From Klebsiella sp. RHBSTW-00484 (lineage in GTDB: Bacteria; Pseudomonadota; Gammaproteobacteria; Enterobacterales; Enterobacteriaceae), in NCBI RefSeq assembly GCF_013705725.1, contig NZ_CP055481.1, forward strand, positions 1,116,001-1,180,000: DNA of 64,000 nucleotides, read 5' to 3'. Position 1 is the first letter of the stretch; every line of letters begins with the position of its first letter. Position numbers and translations under genes: made by a program. The notes under the pieces were generated by a model, which saw nothing but the letters and a program-made list of their open reading frames with translations, ran no database searches and was not told the origin of the DNA. Of the stretch, positions 10,430 through 19,615 are shown piece after piece.

Positions 10430-10942
10430 CGACCGTTTCTGTGTGATGCCGCCGAATCCACTCGCCACCGGCGGTCTGGTTCGCCTGGAGTGCAGGGCGT
10501 AACGGTAAATACGCTGAAGAACATCTCGCCGGGTTCGGAGGGAAGGTGCTCCAGGTTGATGGATATGCGGGATACAACAGTCAGTTCACCGCGCAAAGAG
10601 AAAATGGTCCGCCGCTGAAAAGAGCAGGTTGCATGGCCCATGCCCGTAGAAAGATCTATGATATCGTGATAAATACCCGGAGAAACCCGACGCTGATGCA
10701 GGCTCTGGCGCTAATCAGGGCGCTGTATGCAACAGAAGCGGAAATACGCGGGCAAAGTGCAGAATGCCGGCTGGCGATCAGGCAGGAGAAAAGCCTGCCG
10801 CTAATGCTGTCGCTGAAAGCGCTGATAGATGAAAAACAAAAGACGCTGTCGAAAAAATCCCGGTTGAGTAAAGCGTTCGCCTATATAGAAAACCACTGGG
10901 ATGCGCTGTGCTGTTACTGCCACGACGGGCATGTGGAAATAG
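10430..10942 (+). pseudogene. IS66-family tnpC fragment interrupted by the right group II intron
   Basis: Plus-strand frame PPAVWFAWSAGRNGKYAEEHLAGF...VLQVDGYAGYNSQF...GCMAHARRK...[23 protein letters not shown] is IS66 TnpC, with the second catalytic Asp in VDGYAGY. It ends at 10942 in the codon for Asp, and the reading resumes after the intron at 12938 with the rest of that codon and AsnAsn. The N-terminal third is missing, so it is dead even if the intron splices from the other strand. Confidence 0.8.
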
Positions 10943-12937
10943 GTAGAGTAGAGATGTGGCGCGGTGGTTTTAGTCCAGGCATATCTGTTAATCCACCTCT
11001 TTCGATTGGTGGTGCCTTACTGTCCTGAGCGTGACTCCGTTTCCACATCCCTCTCATCGAACCGGACTTGCGGATTTCCCGCATCCGGCTCTCTTGCAGC
11101 ACATCAGACCTTCGCGTTCGGGCGGTTACGGGGGAGATCCAGCAGGCGTATCAGTCCTAACTGCTCGTACAGGTACTGGTCGGGATACTGGCGATATCCC
11201 GTTCCCCGCTGACCTTTTCTTCTCTGTAACCAGATCCTGACCCGTCTCGCCGTATAGATATCAATGTCACGGTAAATCTGTAACACTGGCCCCTGATTGA
11301 AATAACTGGCCCAGCCCCTGAGAAGCGGGTTTAACCTTTCCGCTCTTTCAGCTATGGGGGTACAGTTCCAGCGTGACGTAGTCTGGGCGTGTATTTCCTG
11401 TTTGAGCCGTTTGATCGCTTTTCGGGATATTGCGGTTCCCCAGTAGGGGCGTCCGCCTTTGCCATAAAATCGGCCAATGGTATATCCGAGAAAATCAAAA
11501 TTCCCTTCAGGTAAAACGACCAGCCGGGTTTTACTTTCGTTAACGATCAGCCCCAGCCGTTCCATCAGGCGTTTCATCCTTGTCATGGCCTGTTCTCCGG
11601 TTCCCCTTTTACACAATATCACCAGATCGTCGGCATAATTGACGATTTCGCTGTTCTTCTCCCAGAAAGGAGTCCCGCTATTCCATGCCAGAATAAATCG
11701 CCTGAAATAGAGGTTTCCCAGTAACGGACTTATTGGCGAGCCCTGTGCTGTTCCACGATGAGTGTTACGGGCAACTGTGGTCCGAATTTCGACCCCCTGT
11801 CTGGTCCGTTCCACTACCGGGGCTCTGAGCCACTGGCGGATTATCCCAAGTACGCTTCCGTCAGTTATCCTTCGGGCGATGCATTTCATCAGTTGCCCAT
11901 GAGGGATCGTACTGAAGTAATCAGATAGATCCGCATCAACGACTTCTCTGGCGAAGCGTTCAGAGATGCTAAAGTAGACTCTGCGTATCGCCATTTTGGC
12001 GTCGATGTGACTTCTGAAGCCGTACTGCCGTGGGGACAGATCGGTGTCCAAAACGGGGTTAATAACGAGCAACACCGCCGTCTGAACCACTCTGTCCTTT
12101 ATTGTCGGGATACTCAACGGGCGTTGTCCGCCGTTGGCTTTGGGGATCCATACACGCAACAGGGGCGAGCACTGGTACTGTTTAGTGCTTAGCTCCTGCT
12201 TTAATCTTCGCAACCACTGTCCTAAACCCTGTTGTTCGATGGTGGCGAAGGACGCACCGTCCGTGCCGGGGGCTCCCCGGTTCAGACGGCATCGCCTGTA
12301 AGCCTCCACGAGAACATCCGGGCGGCAAACCTTATCCCACAGACTGTGGAATTTAGCCGTTGCGTTACTCTTTGCTTTCGCCTGTAGTGTCTTCTGTAGG
12401 TTCTGAACCGATTCGAGCGGAGTTGTTAGGCTGATGCCAATCCCCGGGCTCTTCCTGCTTGGTACACTGGTACTGCAACAGGGGGCCTTCGCTCCTCTGA
12501 CATTACTCAGTATCATAACTACTACGCCCCCATCCGCCATCCATAACAACCGACTCAGCCCCTCACGAGACGTCGTTGCCCGTCTGCCGGACGAACATCG
12601 CTATGGACTTCCCTTGTTGCACGATCGATCAATCGTTATGCGTGCTGTCACCACTACCCCGGTGGGTATGGCCGGTGCTTTTCTCACTCTCTTCCCGGTC
12701 ATCGTCGGCCTTCCCCGTTATTATGGCGTGTCGGCACCCACGACGGCATTTCGAGGCCTGCTCAGTGTTCACTCACGTTACGGCCCGCATAACCCGTTGA
12801 CTTCCTTAAGAAGCCGTTTCAGGGAGAGCTTCAGCCCATTTGTTACCTCCTGGACCGCCCCCTGTACTTCCGGCCGGAGCGAGAGTTAGCCGGGTCGGAC
12901 TTTCACCGACGGAAAGATCGTGCCTTGCAAGGCACAC
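10943..12937 (-). mobile_element. Group II intron, right copy, inverted (1995 bp)
   Basis: Same length and same ends as the left copy but opposite strand. Removing it restores an IS66 tnpC codon series Val-Glu-Ile-Asp-Asn-Asn exactly, which confirms GTGTG as first and CTAC as last bases. The insertion site is the conserved DNN codon block of tnpC, in antisense orientation. The two copies form a 1995-bp inverted repeat around 8549-10942. Confidence 0.92.
11104..12516 (-). CDS. ltrA: Group II intron reverse transcriptase/maturase (right copy)
   Basis: Translation identical to the left copy, including YADD and the maturase region, and lacking an HNH domain. Both copies look intact, so either could supply the protein for both introns. 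Start chosen as for the left copy; possible longer starts run to 12549. Confidence 0.88.
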   Translation of the reverse strand: MILSNVRGAKAPCCSTSVPSRKSPGIGISLTTPLESVQNLQKTLQAKAKSNATAKFHSLWDKVCRPDVLVEAYRRCRLNRGAPGTDGASFATIEQQGLGQWLRRLKQELSTKQYQCSPLLRVWIPKANGGQRPLSIPTIKDRVVQTAVLLVINPVLDTDLSPRQYGFRSHIDAKMAIRRVYFSISERFAREVVDADLSDYFSTIPHGQLMKCIARRITDGSVLGIIRQWLRAPVVERTRQGVEIRTTVARNTHRGTAQGSPISPLLGNLYFRRFILAWNSGTPFWEKNSEIVNYADDLVILCKRGTGEQAMTRMKRLMERLGLIVNESKTRLVVLPEGNFDFLGYTIGRFYGKGGRPYWGTAISRKAIKRLKQEIHAQTTSRWNCTPIAERAERLNPLLRGWASYFNQGPVLQIYRDIDIYTARRVRIWLQRRKGQRGTGYRQYPDQYLYEQLGLIRLLDLPRNRPNAKV

Positions 12938-12994
12938 ACAATAATGCCGCAGAGCGGGCCATTAGAGCCGTCGCGGTTGGCAGAAAAAACTCTT
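12938..12994 (+). pseudogene. IS66 tnpC continuation after the intron
   Basis: Continues the frame broken at 10942: NNAAERAIRAVAVGRKNS, the third catalytic region of IS66 TnpC (Glu in AERAIR). After about 19 codons it loses similarity, so the C-terminus is missing. The following 50 bases up to the IR of the next IS66 element show nothing. Confidence 0.75.
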
Positions 12995-13271
12995 ATGACC
13001 TTTGTCAAATATTTCGGCCATACTTGTCCTGCACAGCCTGATTTTTCGTAACGTTCCGGTGAACTCATATTGACAGGTCCTGTGAAGCCGATCGCAGATT
13101 TCTCCGGGGAACGTTCGTCAGGTGGTGAAGTGCTGAGTTCAGCTGTTTCGCGATTGTGGCGCAGGAACTGAGTCAGTTGTATTGTGGCTCTAAAGCTACG
13201 TGGGACGCGGGTTGTTGCTGTTTACGTTGTCAGGGGCGCAAGTCCTTAGTGCGGATATCGGGCGCTTCCTG

Positions 13272-14849
13272 TCAGGCTCCTTCGCCCCCGAAGGCGAACC
13301 CCGGCAGCGGCAGCAACGCGTCCAGCTCCTCTTCCGGCCAGCCCGGTAGCCGTTGCAGCACATCCGTCAGCCAGGCATGGGGATCAAGACCGTTCATCTT
13401 CGCAGTTTCCAGCAGACTCATTATTTTCGCTGCACGCTCACCCGCCGCAGCCGAACCTGCGAAGAGCCAGTTTGAACGTCCCATGACCACCGGTCGTATC
13501 GCCCTCTCACAACGATTGTTGTCCAGCGGCAACGCGCCATCCTCCAGGAAGCGGCTGAGCGTCACCCGTCGTTTGAGTGCATACGTGATTGCTTTACCCA
13601 GCGCGGAGCTCTCCGGGCACGCATCCTTCTGCTGCTCAAGCCACTGCCACAGTTTTTCCAGCACGGGTCGCGCATAACGCTGCCGCCACTGGCGGATCTT
13701 TTCCACTGGCCGGTGTCGGATCTTCTTTTCCAGCCGGTATAGCCCGGCTATCTGCCGGACCGCCATCGCCGCCCGCGGATCCTTGTTAGCTTTATAAAGG
13801 TCGGCGAAGTTTCTGCGGGCATGTGCCCGGCAACCTGTCAGCATGAGCCCTTTGTTCTGCCCGACCAGGGTTTCATACGCCGGATACCCGTCAACTACCA
13901 GGTTTCCGGCCCAGCCTTTCAGGTATTCCGCCGCGTACTTGCTGCTCCGCCCTGGTTGACTGTCGAAGCAGACGACAGACGGACCACTTTTTTCACCGCT
14001 GACGTAAGTCCACAGATAGCCGGAACGGGCTTTACCGCCTTTTTTCGTGTCCAGGATTTGCAAAGGCGTTTCATCGGCATGAAGCACATCACAAGTCAGC
14101 AGTATCCGGTGCAGTGATTCCGCCAGTGGCGTCAGCACCGCCCCCGCACGGCCGACCATATCTGCCATCGTGCTGACGGGCAGATGGATATCTGAACGGG
14201 CCAGAACCGGCTGCTGGCGGTACAGGGGCATATGGTCGCAGTGTTTGCTGATCACCAGCTGGGCGATGAGTGACGGCTCTGCCACACCTTTCGGGACAAT
14301 GTGCGCAGGCATATCACCGCTGACCACCCGCTGGCAGCAGGTGCAGCCATACTGCGGGCGAACGTACCGGTTAACCACGACGCGGGCCGGGATATATTCC
14401 AGCTTTTCGCTCACTTCATCGCGGATGTGGCGCAGCGCACCCTGGCAGTCAGGACAGCTTTCGGTTGAGGCCGGTTCGATTGTTTTTATGACCCGCGGAA
14501 GATGGGCCGGTAGCGGTTTTCGCGCCGGACGTTCCGGAGCGGCTTTTTCTTCGGCAGGAAGCAGCGTGTCCAGTTGCGCTTCAACAGCCGCGATATCCGC
14601 ATCCATATCCTCTTCGAACAGGGAGCGCTGCATGCCGGCCAGTGTTTCGCTCTTTTTCCCGAAGCGCTGCTGGCGTGCCAGCTTCAGCGCCTCTTCCAGC
14701 AGAAGGATACGTTGCTGTAGAGTGGTATTCTGCTGGCGAAGTTTTTCTTCTTTTTCAGCATTCTCAGACACGGCGTTTTGCACCATGGCAAGCGCCAGAG
14801 TACGAAGCTGTTCAATATCGTTTGTGGTGGAGAGAAGGGAGATATCCAT
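13272..14849 (-). CDS. tnpC: IS66-family transposase TnpC
   Basis: 525-residue DDE transposase. N-terminal coiled-coil (LRQQNTTLQQRILLLEEALKLARQQRFGKKSE, the leucine-zipper region), a zinc-binding segment (ESCPDCQG ... YGCTCCQ), then the catalytic core with HADETP, VVDGYPAYE and DNNRCERAIR, and an IS66 C-terminal domain (MSLLETAKMNGLDPHAWL). Start at the MDISLL methionine; 12 further codons upstream to 14885 are unlikely. Downstream of tnpB in the same element. Intact by length and motifs. Confidence 0.9.
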   Translation of the reverse strand: MDISLLSTTNDIEQLRTLALAMVQNAVSENAEKEEKLRQQNTTLQQRILLLEEALKLARQQRFGKKSETLAGMQRSLFEEDMDADIAAVEAQLDTLLPAEEKAAPERPARKPLPAHLPRVIKTIEPASTESCPDCQGALRHIRDEVSEKLEYIPARVVVNRYVRPQYGCTCCQRVVSGDMPAHIVPKGVAEPSLIAQLVISKHCDHMPLYRQQPVLARSDIHLPVSTMADMVGRAGAVLTPLAESLHRILLTCDVLHADETPLQILDTKKGGKARSGYLWTYVSGEKSGPSVVCFDSQPGRSSKYAAEYLKGWAGNLVVDGYPAYETLVGQNKGLMLTGCRAHARRNFADLYKANKDPRAAMAVRQIAGLYRLEKKIRHRPVEKIRQWRQRYARPVLEKLWQWLEQQKDACPESSALGKAITYALKRRVTLSRFLEDGALPLDNNRCERAIRPVVMGRSNWLFAGSAAAGERAAKIMSLLETAKMNGLDPHAWLTDVLQRLPGWPEEELDALLPLPGFAFGGEGA

Positions 14850-14891
14850 GCGGGTAATTATATCGCACCCGGCATGGATAATCATTATTCT

Positions 14892-15272
14892 TCATAAGGT
14901 TATGGTGGTTTTTGATGCGGTTCCGGATGTATCCCGGAAGACCCATTTTGTGAGGTCGTGGCCTTTTACCTGTTGCCAGTCAACACCGCTGACAAGCCAG
15001 CTGAACTCATCGGGCGTGAGGGTCCAGGCGGCCTCATTTGCCCGGGGCCAGCGAAAGTGGCCTTTATGCAGACGGCGAACGCACAACCAGACGCCGTGTT
15101 TATCCCAGCGCAGCACCTTGATGCGCGAACGGGCTTTATTGGTGAAGACGAAGGCGGCGCCTTCGTGCCACGACGATTTGAGCTCATCCTGGACATACTG
15201 CGTCAGCGTGTCGATGCCACGTCGCATATCCACGGGCTTCACGGCGAGGAAGACATTTTCAGGCATCAGCAT
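14892..15272 (-). CDS. tnpB: IS66 accessory protein TnpB
   Basis: IS66 Orf2-like protein required with TnpA and TnpC for transposition, of unknown biochemical role. Contains VFLAVKPVDMRRGIDTL, GAAFVFTNKARSRIKVLRWDKHGVWL and RRLHKGHFRWP, the hallmark segments. The start MLMPEN at 15272 overlaps the end of tnpA by 14 bp; a longer frame begins at 15293. Not related to IS605 TnpB nucleases despite the name. Confidence 0.9.
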   Translation of the reverse strand: MLMPENVFLAVKPVDMRRGIDTLTQYVQDELKSSWHEGAAFVFTNKARSRIKVLRWDKHGVWLCVRRLHKGHFRWPRANEAAWTLTPDEFSWLVSGVDWQQVKGHDLTKWVFRDTSGTASKTTITL

Positions 15273-15594
15273 ATTTGAGCGCCCTGAAGACATCGTTCAG
15301 CTGTGAAGGATGGCAGCACATGCGTATTCCACCGGGCAGAAAGAGCGTAACGGGTTCATTCACTGCAGGTGAAAAGGATCCAGCAGGTGGTGATGCTTCG
15401 GTGATATGAACAGGCAGTACCGCAGGTTCGCTGGCACGTCGTTCAGCCTTTGCGACATCCTGGGGCCATTCACGAAAGGAAGTGAAGGGAATGTCGTGAA
15501 GTTCACAGTATTGCTGGCGGGTAAGACCACTGGCCCGCCAGCTGGCAACATGTTGTTTTTTCTGTTCAATGAACCATCGCTGTTTCATCAGCAA
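15259..15594 (-). CDS. tnpA: IS66 accessory protein TnpA
   Basis: 111-residue HTH protein of the IS66 OrfA type: QQKKQHVASWRASGLTRQQYCELHDIPFTSFREW is the DNA-binding N-terminal half, and LFLPGGIRMCCHPSQLNDVFRAL the C-terminal segment. First gene of the element, 79 bp inside its right IR, overlapping tnpB. Confidence 0.88.
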   Translation of the reverse strand: MLMKQRWFIEQKKQHVASWRASGLTRQQYCELHDIPFTSFREWPQDVAKAERRASEPAVLPVHITEASPPAGSFSPAVNEPVTLFLPGGIRMCCHPSQLNDVFRALKYADA

Positions 15595-15678
15595 GCATCC
15601 TTCATCAGTTAAAGATGGCGCTGATATTACCTGCTGAAATAATTATGAAAATATGAGTTCACCGGAACGTTACGGTTC

Positions 15679-16004
15679 ACGCTGAGATGGCAAAGGCGTT
15701 CGCGTACCTGCTGAAACAGTGGGATGGGCTGAACGAATACTGCCGCAACGGTCAGGTGGAAATCGACAATAACATCGGTGAAAACGCGCTACGCTCAGTG
15801 GCCGTGGGGCGAAAAAATTATCTGTTCTTCGGCTCTGACAACGGTGGAGAGGCTGCGGCGATCATCTACAGTCTGCTCGGCACCTGCAGGCTGAACGGTG
15901 TGGAGCCGGAGAACTGGTTGCGTGAGGTGATCGGCAAAATCAACAACTGGCCCTCAAACCGGGTACACGACCTGCTGCCCTGGAACCTCTCTCCTGTAAA
16001 ATAA
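15679..16004 (+). pseudogene. IS66-family tnpC C-terminal fragment
   Basis: [48 protein letters not shown]...LPWNLSPVK carries the catalytic Glu region and the natural C-terminus of an IS66 TnpC of a different subgroup from the complete element beside it. The N-terminal three quarters are missing, cut at the IR of the intact IS66. It is followed by about 80 bp that may be the old right end. Confidence 0.8.
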
Positions 16005-16086
16005 TCCTTACGCCACGTTCAGGACGGGGCGCTTACCAACGCACAACATCGGTAATATTATGACCGCCAACCGGGTCGCCGTCTCC

Positions 16087-16310
16087 CTAGTAACTGAGTG
16101 TCACTACCACTGTATCCTGATAATCCCCTGGCTTGGGCCAGTTCTGGACGGGAATAGCGCCATACACTACCAGAGACTGAGCGCTGCCCGTTGTGGAGAT
16201 TTGGGACTGTACTTCGGTAGTGTCATTCCAGACCGTACTGTGGCTGGCATCCTGGTAAAGGCCATAGGGCACACAGATTGGGCCGTTACACATGCGTCGG
16301 CTGTTGCCGT
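16087..16310 (-). pseudogene. Spore-coat-U-domain pilin (CsuA/B-like) C-terminal fragment
   Basis: Minus-strand frame ending at 16087 reads TTGSAQSLVVYGAIPVQNWPKPGDYQDTVVVTLSY, the C-terminal beta strands of SCPU (Csu archaic pilus) proteins. Upstream it passes into transposase-like sequence near 16310. No chaperone or usher of that system remains here. A broken chromosomal gene. Confidence 0.6.
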
Positions 16311-16800
16311 CGGGAGTATCTGCGACCAGCTTTATGTCGTCGACAACCACAGCGAGTGGCAGCCCGTACGCATCCGTCATCAGGCTGCTCTTCCTCCCTG
16401 TTTCCCGCGGTCCGTGGGGTTTCGGCCTGTTTTTTTTAGCCAGACAGCGGTGATTTGGTCATGCTGCCATCCATCGACAGCCACGACCAGTCAATAGCAT
16501 CCAACTGCTCACAGGCAAGCAGTCCATTCTGTCAGAAGCGTTCAAATACTCCGGCATCCCGCCACTCCTGGAAGAGGCGGTGGGCTGAGCTTGACGAGCA
16601 TATTCCTGTAGCATTCAAATCATTCCACTGGCAATCTTTCTGAACATAAAGAAAATGGCATTCATGCCGCACGATTATCAACGCGCTTGCGATGCGTACA
16701 CAGTGGGGGCTGAATTTTGTGTTCCAAGGTGAGTCGGGCCATTTTCTCCCAGAGTTCATCGCTGATCTGCCACTTGTTGCCCGCCATACTTTGCTCTCAG
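16311..16800 (-). pseudogene. Decayed IS5-family transposase remnant
   Basis: Minus strand from about 16787 reads MAGNKWQISDELWEKMARLTLEHKIQPPLCTHRKRVDNR, an IS5-family (two-ORF type) N-terminus, then needs frameshifts. Nearer the pilin fragment a frame has TDAYGLPLAVVVDD, resembling the DDE region after the first Asp. Several stops intervene, so it is inactive. Confidence 0.55.
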
Positions 16801-16996
16801 CAATTTCCATCATTTATTACCTGACAATCCCTTTTGGGATGGGTTCTTAGCATCATTAACACTTTGTTAACTTGAGCTGGTTTAAGTTAATTCAAATTTG
16901 ATAAAAACATAAGGGTGCATTACCTGTATGGACGCTAACCCGGTAACGTCTTTTGACGAATAATGCATGTTACCGGCTGGCAATATGAGAATATAA

Positions 16997-17314
16997 ATGA
17001 AAATTCTGATTAACTGGCCTCCTTTGCGCCAACTAATAAATTACATACAAGAGCGTTTCACCTTTCTGGTTTTGCTCTGCTGGCCAGCGATTATCTGGTT
17101 GGTTTGTCGGGTAATTGTATGGCTGACGGATGGCATCATGACGCTACTGGGAAAGCCGTTAGAGCACTCATTCACCGTGTATCTTCAGCTCTGTATGACG
17201 CTAAGTACCCTGCTGAAAATCTCGGTCACCTGGGTGCTGCTGCTGTTTATTCTGTTCAGCATGGTAATGGGGTTTACCTGGCTGCTGCGGCGTGTTATGA
17301 ACCGTAATAAGTAA
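16997..17314 (+). CDS. Small two-helix membrane protein, unrecognised
   Basis: 105 residues with two strong hydrophobic segments (FLVLLCWPAIIWLVCRVIVWL near 26-46 and VTWVLLLFILFSMVMGFTWLL near 78-98), a cytoplasmic-looking basic C-terminus, and no signal peptide or catalytic motif. A general likeness to PgaD-type biofilm proteins was considered, but no motif supports it. It stands alone between an IS5 and an IS200 remnant, 180 bp after the former, so it may be a stranded cargo or chromosomal gene. Confidence 0.5.
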   Translation: MKILINWPPLRQLINYIQERFTFLVLLCWPAIIWLVCRVIVWLTDGIMTLLGKPLEHSFTVYLQLCMTLSTLLKISVTWVLLLFILFSMVMGFTWLLRRVMNRNK

Positions 17315-17317
17315 AAG

Positions 17318-17470
17318 ACCACCTTCTAAGAAGGTGGCTTCTGTAAGTTGATTTTCCCCTGTAACTCCAGACTCACCGACTCTCTTATTTAGGCCTACCG
17401 TATCGACAAAGTACCCTCGGGACCAAAAAATGGTTACCCCAAAGCTTCTTTCTTCGATTGTAGAGCCTGA
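17318..17470 (-). pseudogene. IS200/IS605-family tnpA end fragment
   Basis: The frame FGVTIFWSRGYFVDTVGLNKR is the end part of IS200-type TnpA; the HUH and upstream tyrosine regions are absent. A small hairpin with arms CCACCTTCT/AGAAGGTGG at 17323-17341 fits the subterminal hairpin of such elements. It abuts the uxaC stump. Confidence 0.6.
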
Positions 17471-17548
17471 TTGCGCCGCATACGCATGATAAAGACGGCG
17501 GGTGATGTCATTGTGCAGTAAAAAGTCTTCGCAAAGAAACTGTTTCAT
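17471..17548 (-). pseudogene. uxaC: uxaC (glucuronate isomerase) 5' stump
   Basis: ATG at 17548 opens MKQFLCEDFLLHNDITRRLYHAYAAQ, the N-terminus of glucuronate isomerase, which then turns into IS200 sequence. Only about 26 of some 470 codons remain. It lies just downstream of the fructuronate-reductase-like fragment on the same strand, the natural pathway order. Confidence 0.65.
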
Positions 17549-17561
17549 AAGATCTCCGGGA

Positions 17562-17751
17562 TTACAGTGCGGCGACGGCCTGACGGGCACCGGCATCAAG
17601 TAACCGCTGATACGCACGTTTTACCGCATCAACAAAACCCTGCTGCTTCGTCAGGTGGTCACCGAAAATGGATTCAATCGCCAGCAGCTCATCCGTGCCG
17701 CTGACATAACGCATCCAGCCTGCCACACCCAGTGCCAGATGACGATACCAG
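17562..17751 (-). pseudogene. Mannitol-dehydrogenase-family (fructuronate reductase-like) C-terminal fragment
   Basis: Minus-strand frame WYRHLALGVAGWMRYVSGTDELLAIESIFGDHLTKQQGFVDAVKRAYQRLLDAGARQAVAAL, with a natural stop at 17562, matches the C-terminus of the polyol/hexuronate NAD-dependent reductases (UxuB/UxaB group). The front is replaced by IS21 istA at about 17751. With the uxaC stump it shows that a hexuronate operon was destroyed here. Confidence 0.6.
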
Positions 17752-18503
17752 TTGCAGCACGACTGGGGCGAAATCGAAGTGGAGGTTGCAGGACAGCGAT
17801 GCAAAGTTAACTTCGCGGTAAATATGCTGGGGTTCTCCCGTCGCTTCCATGTCTTCGCGGCACCAAAACAGGATGCTGAACACACCTATGAGTCGCTGGT
17901 CCGCGCCTTCCGGTACTTCGGTGGCAGTGTGAAAACCGTGCTGGTTGATAACCAGAAAGCTGCAGTAATGAAGAATAACAACGGAAAGGTGGTGTTCAAC
18001 TCCGGGTTCCTGTTGCTGGCCGACCACTATGGCTTCCTGCCACGGGCCTGCCGTCCGCGCAGAGCCAGAACCAAAGGCAAAGTGGAGCGGATGGTGAAAT
18101 ATCTTAAGGAGAACTTCTTCGTCCGGTACAGCAGATTCGACAGCTTCACCCATGTAAACCAGCAACTGGAGCAGTGGATGGCTGATGTTGCTGATAAACG
18201 GGAGCTTCGCCAGTTCAGACAAACACCAGAGCAGCGCTTCGCGCTGGAACAGGAGCATCTGCAGCCGTTGCCGGATACGGACTTCGATACCAGCTACTTC
18301 GACATCCGCCATGTGTCCTGGGACAGCTATATCAAGGTTGGCGGCAATCGTTACAGTGTTCCCGAGACTCTGTGCGGGCAGCCGGTCTCGATACGGATCA
18401 TCACTGGATGATGAGTGCTGGTGGCGCCACACCGGCTGTGTTCAGCATTATCTGGCTGGCAAACCGTCCCGGCGCACCATGCCCTTCTATGACAGCAGGT
18501 GAG
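17752..18503 (+). pseudogene. istA: IS21-family istA, truncated and frameshifted
   Basis: Integrase-core (rve) part of IstA: QHDWGEIEVEV (first Asp), VLVDNQKAAV (second Asp), RTKGKVERMVKYLKENFF (Glu). The N-terminal HTH region is missing because the fragment starts at the junction with the reductase remnant. The main frame ends at 18411, and a shifted frame continues with similar C-terminal sequence to 18503, so a frameshift is also present. Confidence 0.75.
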
Positions 18504-18530
18504 TATGCTAAGTGCCTATGAGGGATTGCT

Positions 18531-18578
18531 GTGATGCATGAACTTGAAGTACTGCTGAGTCGTCTGAAAATGGAACAG
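18531..18578 (+). pseudogene. istB: IS21-family istB 5' remnant
   Basis: GTG/ATG start at 18531/18534 followed by MHELEVLLSRLKMEQ, the conserved IstB N-terminus, then an abrupt end of similarity. No Walker motifs remain. Confidence 0.6.
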
Positions 18579-18579
18579 T

Positions 18580-19236
18580 TTAATGAAAATGCAAGGAACC
18601 ACGGCGATACTGAAAAACAGCCATCAGTACCAGAAGAGGCAAAGAAAGCTCAAGAAACTCTTCCTGAGAAGTCTGCAGTGCAATCAGCCATGCAGGGCCA
18701 TGCCAGCCTAAGACTTCTTTCAGAATACCAAGGGAGCGATCAATAATATTAGTCACGATGATAAGTAAAATAAAAGTCACAACAGTGATTGCGTACCCTT
18801 CATGTGCTTTTGCCGCCGACCAGACCCTACGCCCGTGGCAGGATAAAATATGTAAACAGGCCAGAACAATCGGCAGCAAAATCACCAGTGCCATAATTTT
18901 ATCCTGCCAGGGCAGTTCACCGGTCCAGAAACGGAGTTTAAGCATACTCATTCCATTAATCGATTTATGCAAATCAGATTCACGAGCCATCATTGTAAAT
19001 AATACACAAATGACTGACCACCGGGTCCATTTTCTACCTGCGAATGAAGGGGATAGAGTTATAACTATCAGAGCAATAGCATAAAAATACAATGTCAGAC
19101 TCTCAATGAACTCTCCTTCCTGAACAAGATGAATCAACGTCTGGACAGGCATAAAACACCACAAAATGAACGTAAAAACTGAAACCAGAACAGTAAATTT
19201 AACAGCAATAAACGGGGTGTTAATAAACGACATCAT
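18580..19236 (-). CDS. Polytopic membrane protein, unrecognised
   Basis: 218 residues with six likely transmembrane segments (around 12-30, 47-63, 72-82, 111-130, 145-165 and 192-208). Notable polar residues sit at helix ends: GEFIESL, ARESDLHKS and QTSQEEFLEL, which could line a site. No signal peptide or known motif. Its stop lies 2 bp from the istB remnant and its start 130 bp from an IS630 remnant, so it was probably caught between IS insertions or carried as cargo. The frame is intact and long for chance. Confidence 0.6.
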   Translation of the reverse strand: MMSFINTPFIAVKFTVLVSVFTFILWCFMPVQTLIHLVQEGEFIESLTLYFYAIALIVITLSPSFAGRKWTRWSVICVLFTMMARESDLHKSINGMSMLKLRFWTGELPWQDKIMALVILLPIVLACLHILSCHGRRVWSAAKAHEGYAITVVTFILLIIVTNIIDRSLGILKEVLGWHGPAWLIALQTSQEEFLELSLPLLVLMAVFQYRRGSLHFH

Positions 19237-19364
19237 TTCTTCCTGAAAATATTTTATTATACATCTGGATCTGTAAATATTTTTATTAATTTATGCTCAA
19301 TTTCAATCTGTAGGGTATATACCCGTGATCATTGAAGATGCTTGATTTTCAAGCAAGAGGGGAT

Positions 19365-19600
19365 CATGCCGTTCACCATAAAAATCTTTATCACTGACCA
19401 GTAAAAAGCTGAACTTGAACGTCTTCATGGCTCCAGTCGTGATAAGCGCGTTTGCGATCGTATTAAAGCCATTCTTCTGACCTCCGAGGGCTGGAGTTCA
19501 GCCATGATTGCTCAGACTTTACTTGCATCAGACGACGGTTGATCGCCATATCAGCGAGTTTCTGAACAAATGGAAGCTGAAGCGTAAGCGCACCGTGAAG
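19365..19600 (+). pseudogene. IS630-family transposase N-terminal remnant
   Basis: From the ATG near 19365 the plus strand reads MPFTIKIFIT, then in broken frames AELERLHGSSRDKRVCDRIKAILLTSEGWSSAMIAQ and VDRHISEFLNKWKLKR, the HTH domain of IS630/ISEc40-type transposases. In-frame stops and a frameshift make it inactive. Confidence 0.65.
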
Positions 19601-19615
19601 GACGTGGGGTAAAAA

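Larger units (their letters stand above)
13048..15673 (-). mobile_element. Complete IS66-family insertion sequence (2626 bp)
   Basis: Bounded by inverted repeats beginning GTAACGTTCCGGTGAA at 13048 and its complement ending at 15673, the GTAA start being usual for IS66. Contains tnpA, tnpB and tnpC in order on the minus strand, all apparently intact. The 8 bases outside each end (gatttttc and ggttcacg) do not match, so there is no target duplication. Both sides are IS66 remnants, which suggests rearrangement after insertion. Confidence 0.88.

Noticed and set aside
14170..15306. 378-codon plus-strand frame across the IS66 element
   Set aside because: Antisense shadow of tnpC and tnpB, which have clear motifs on the other strand.
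16060..16497. 145-codon plus-strand frame
   Set aside because: Lies antisense to the spore-coat-U and IS5 remnants and has no own signature.
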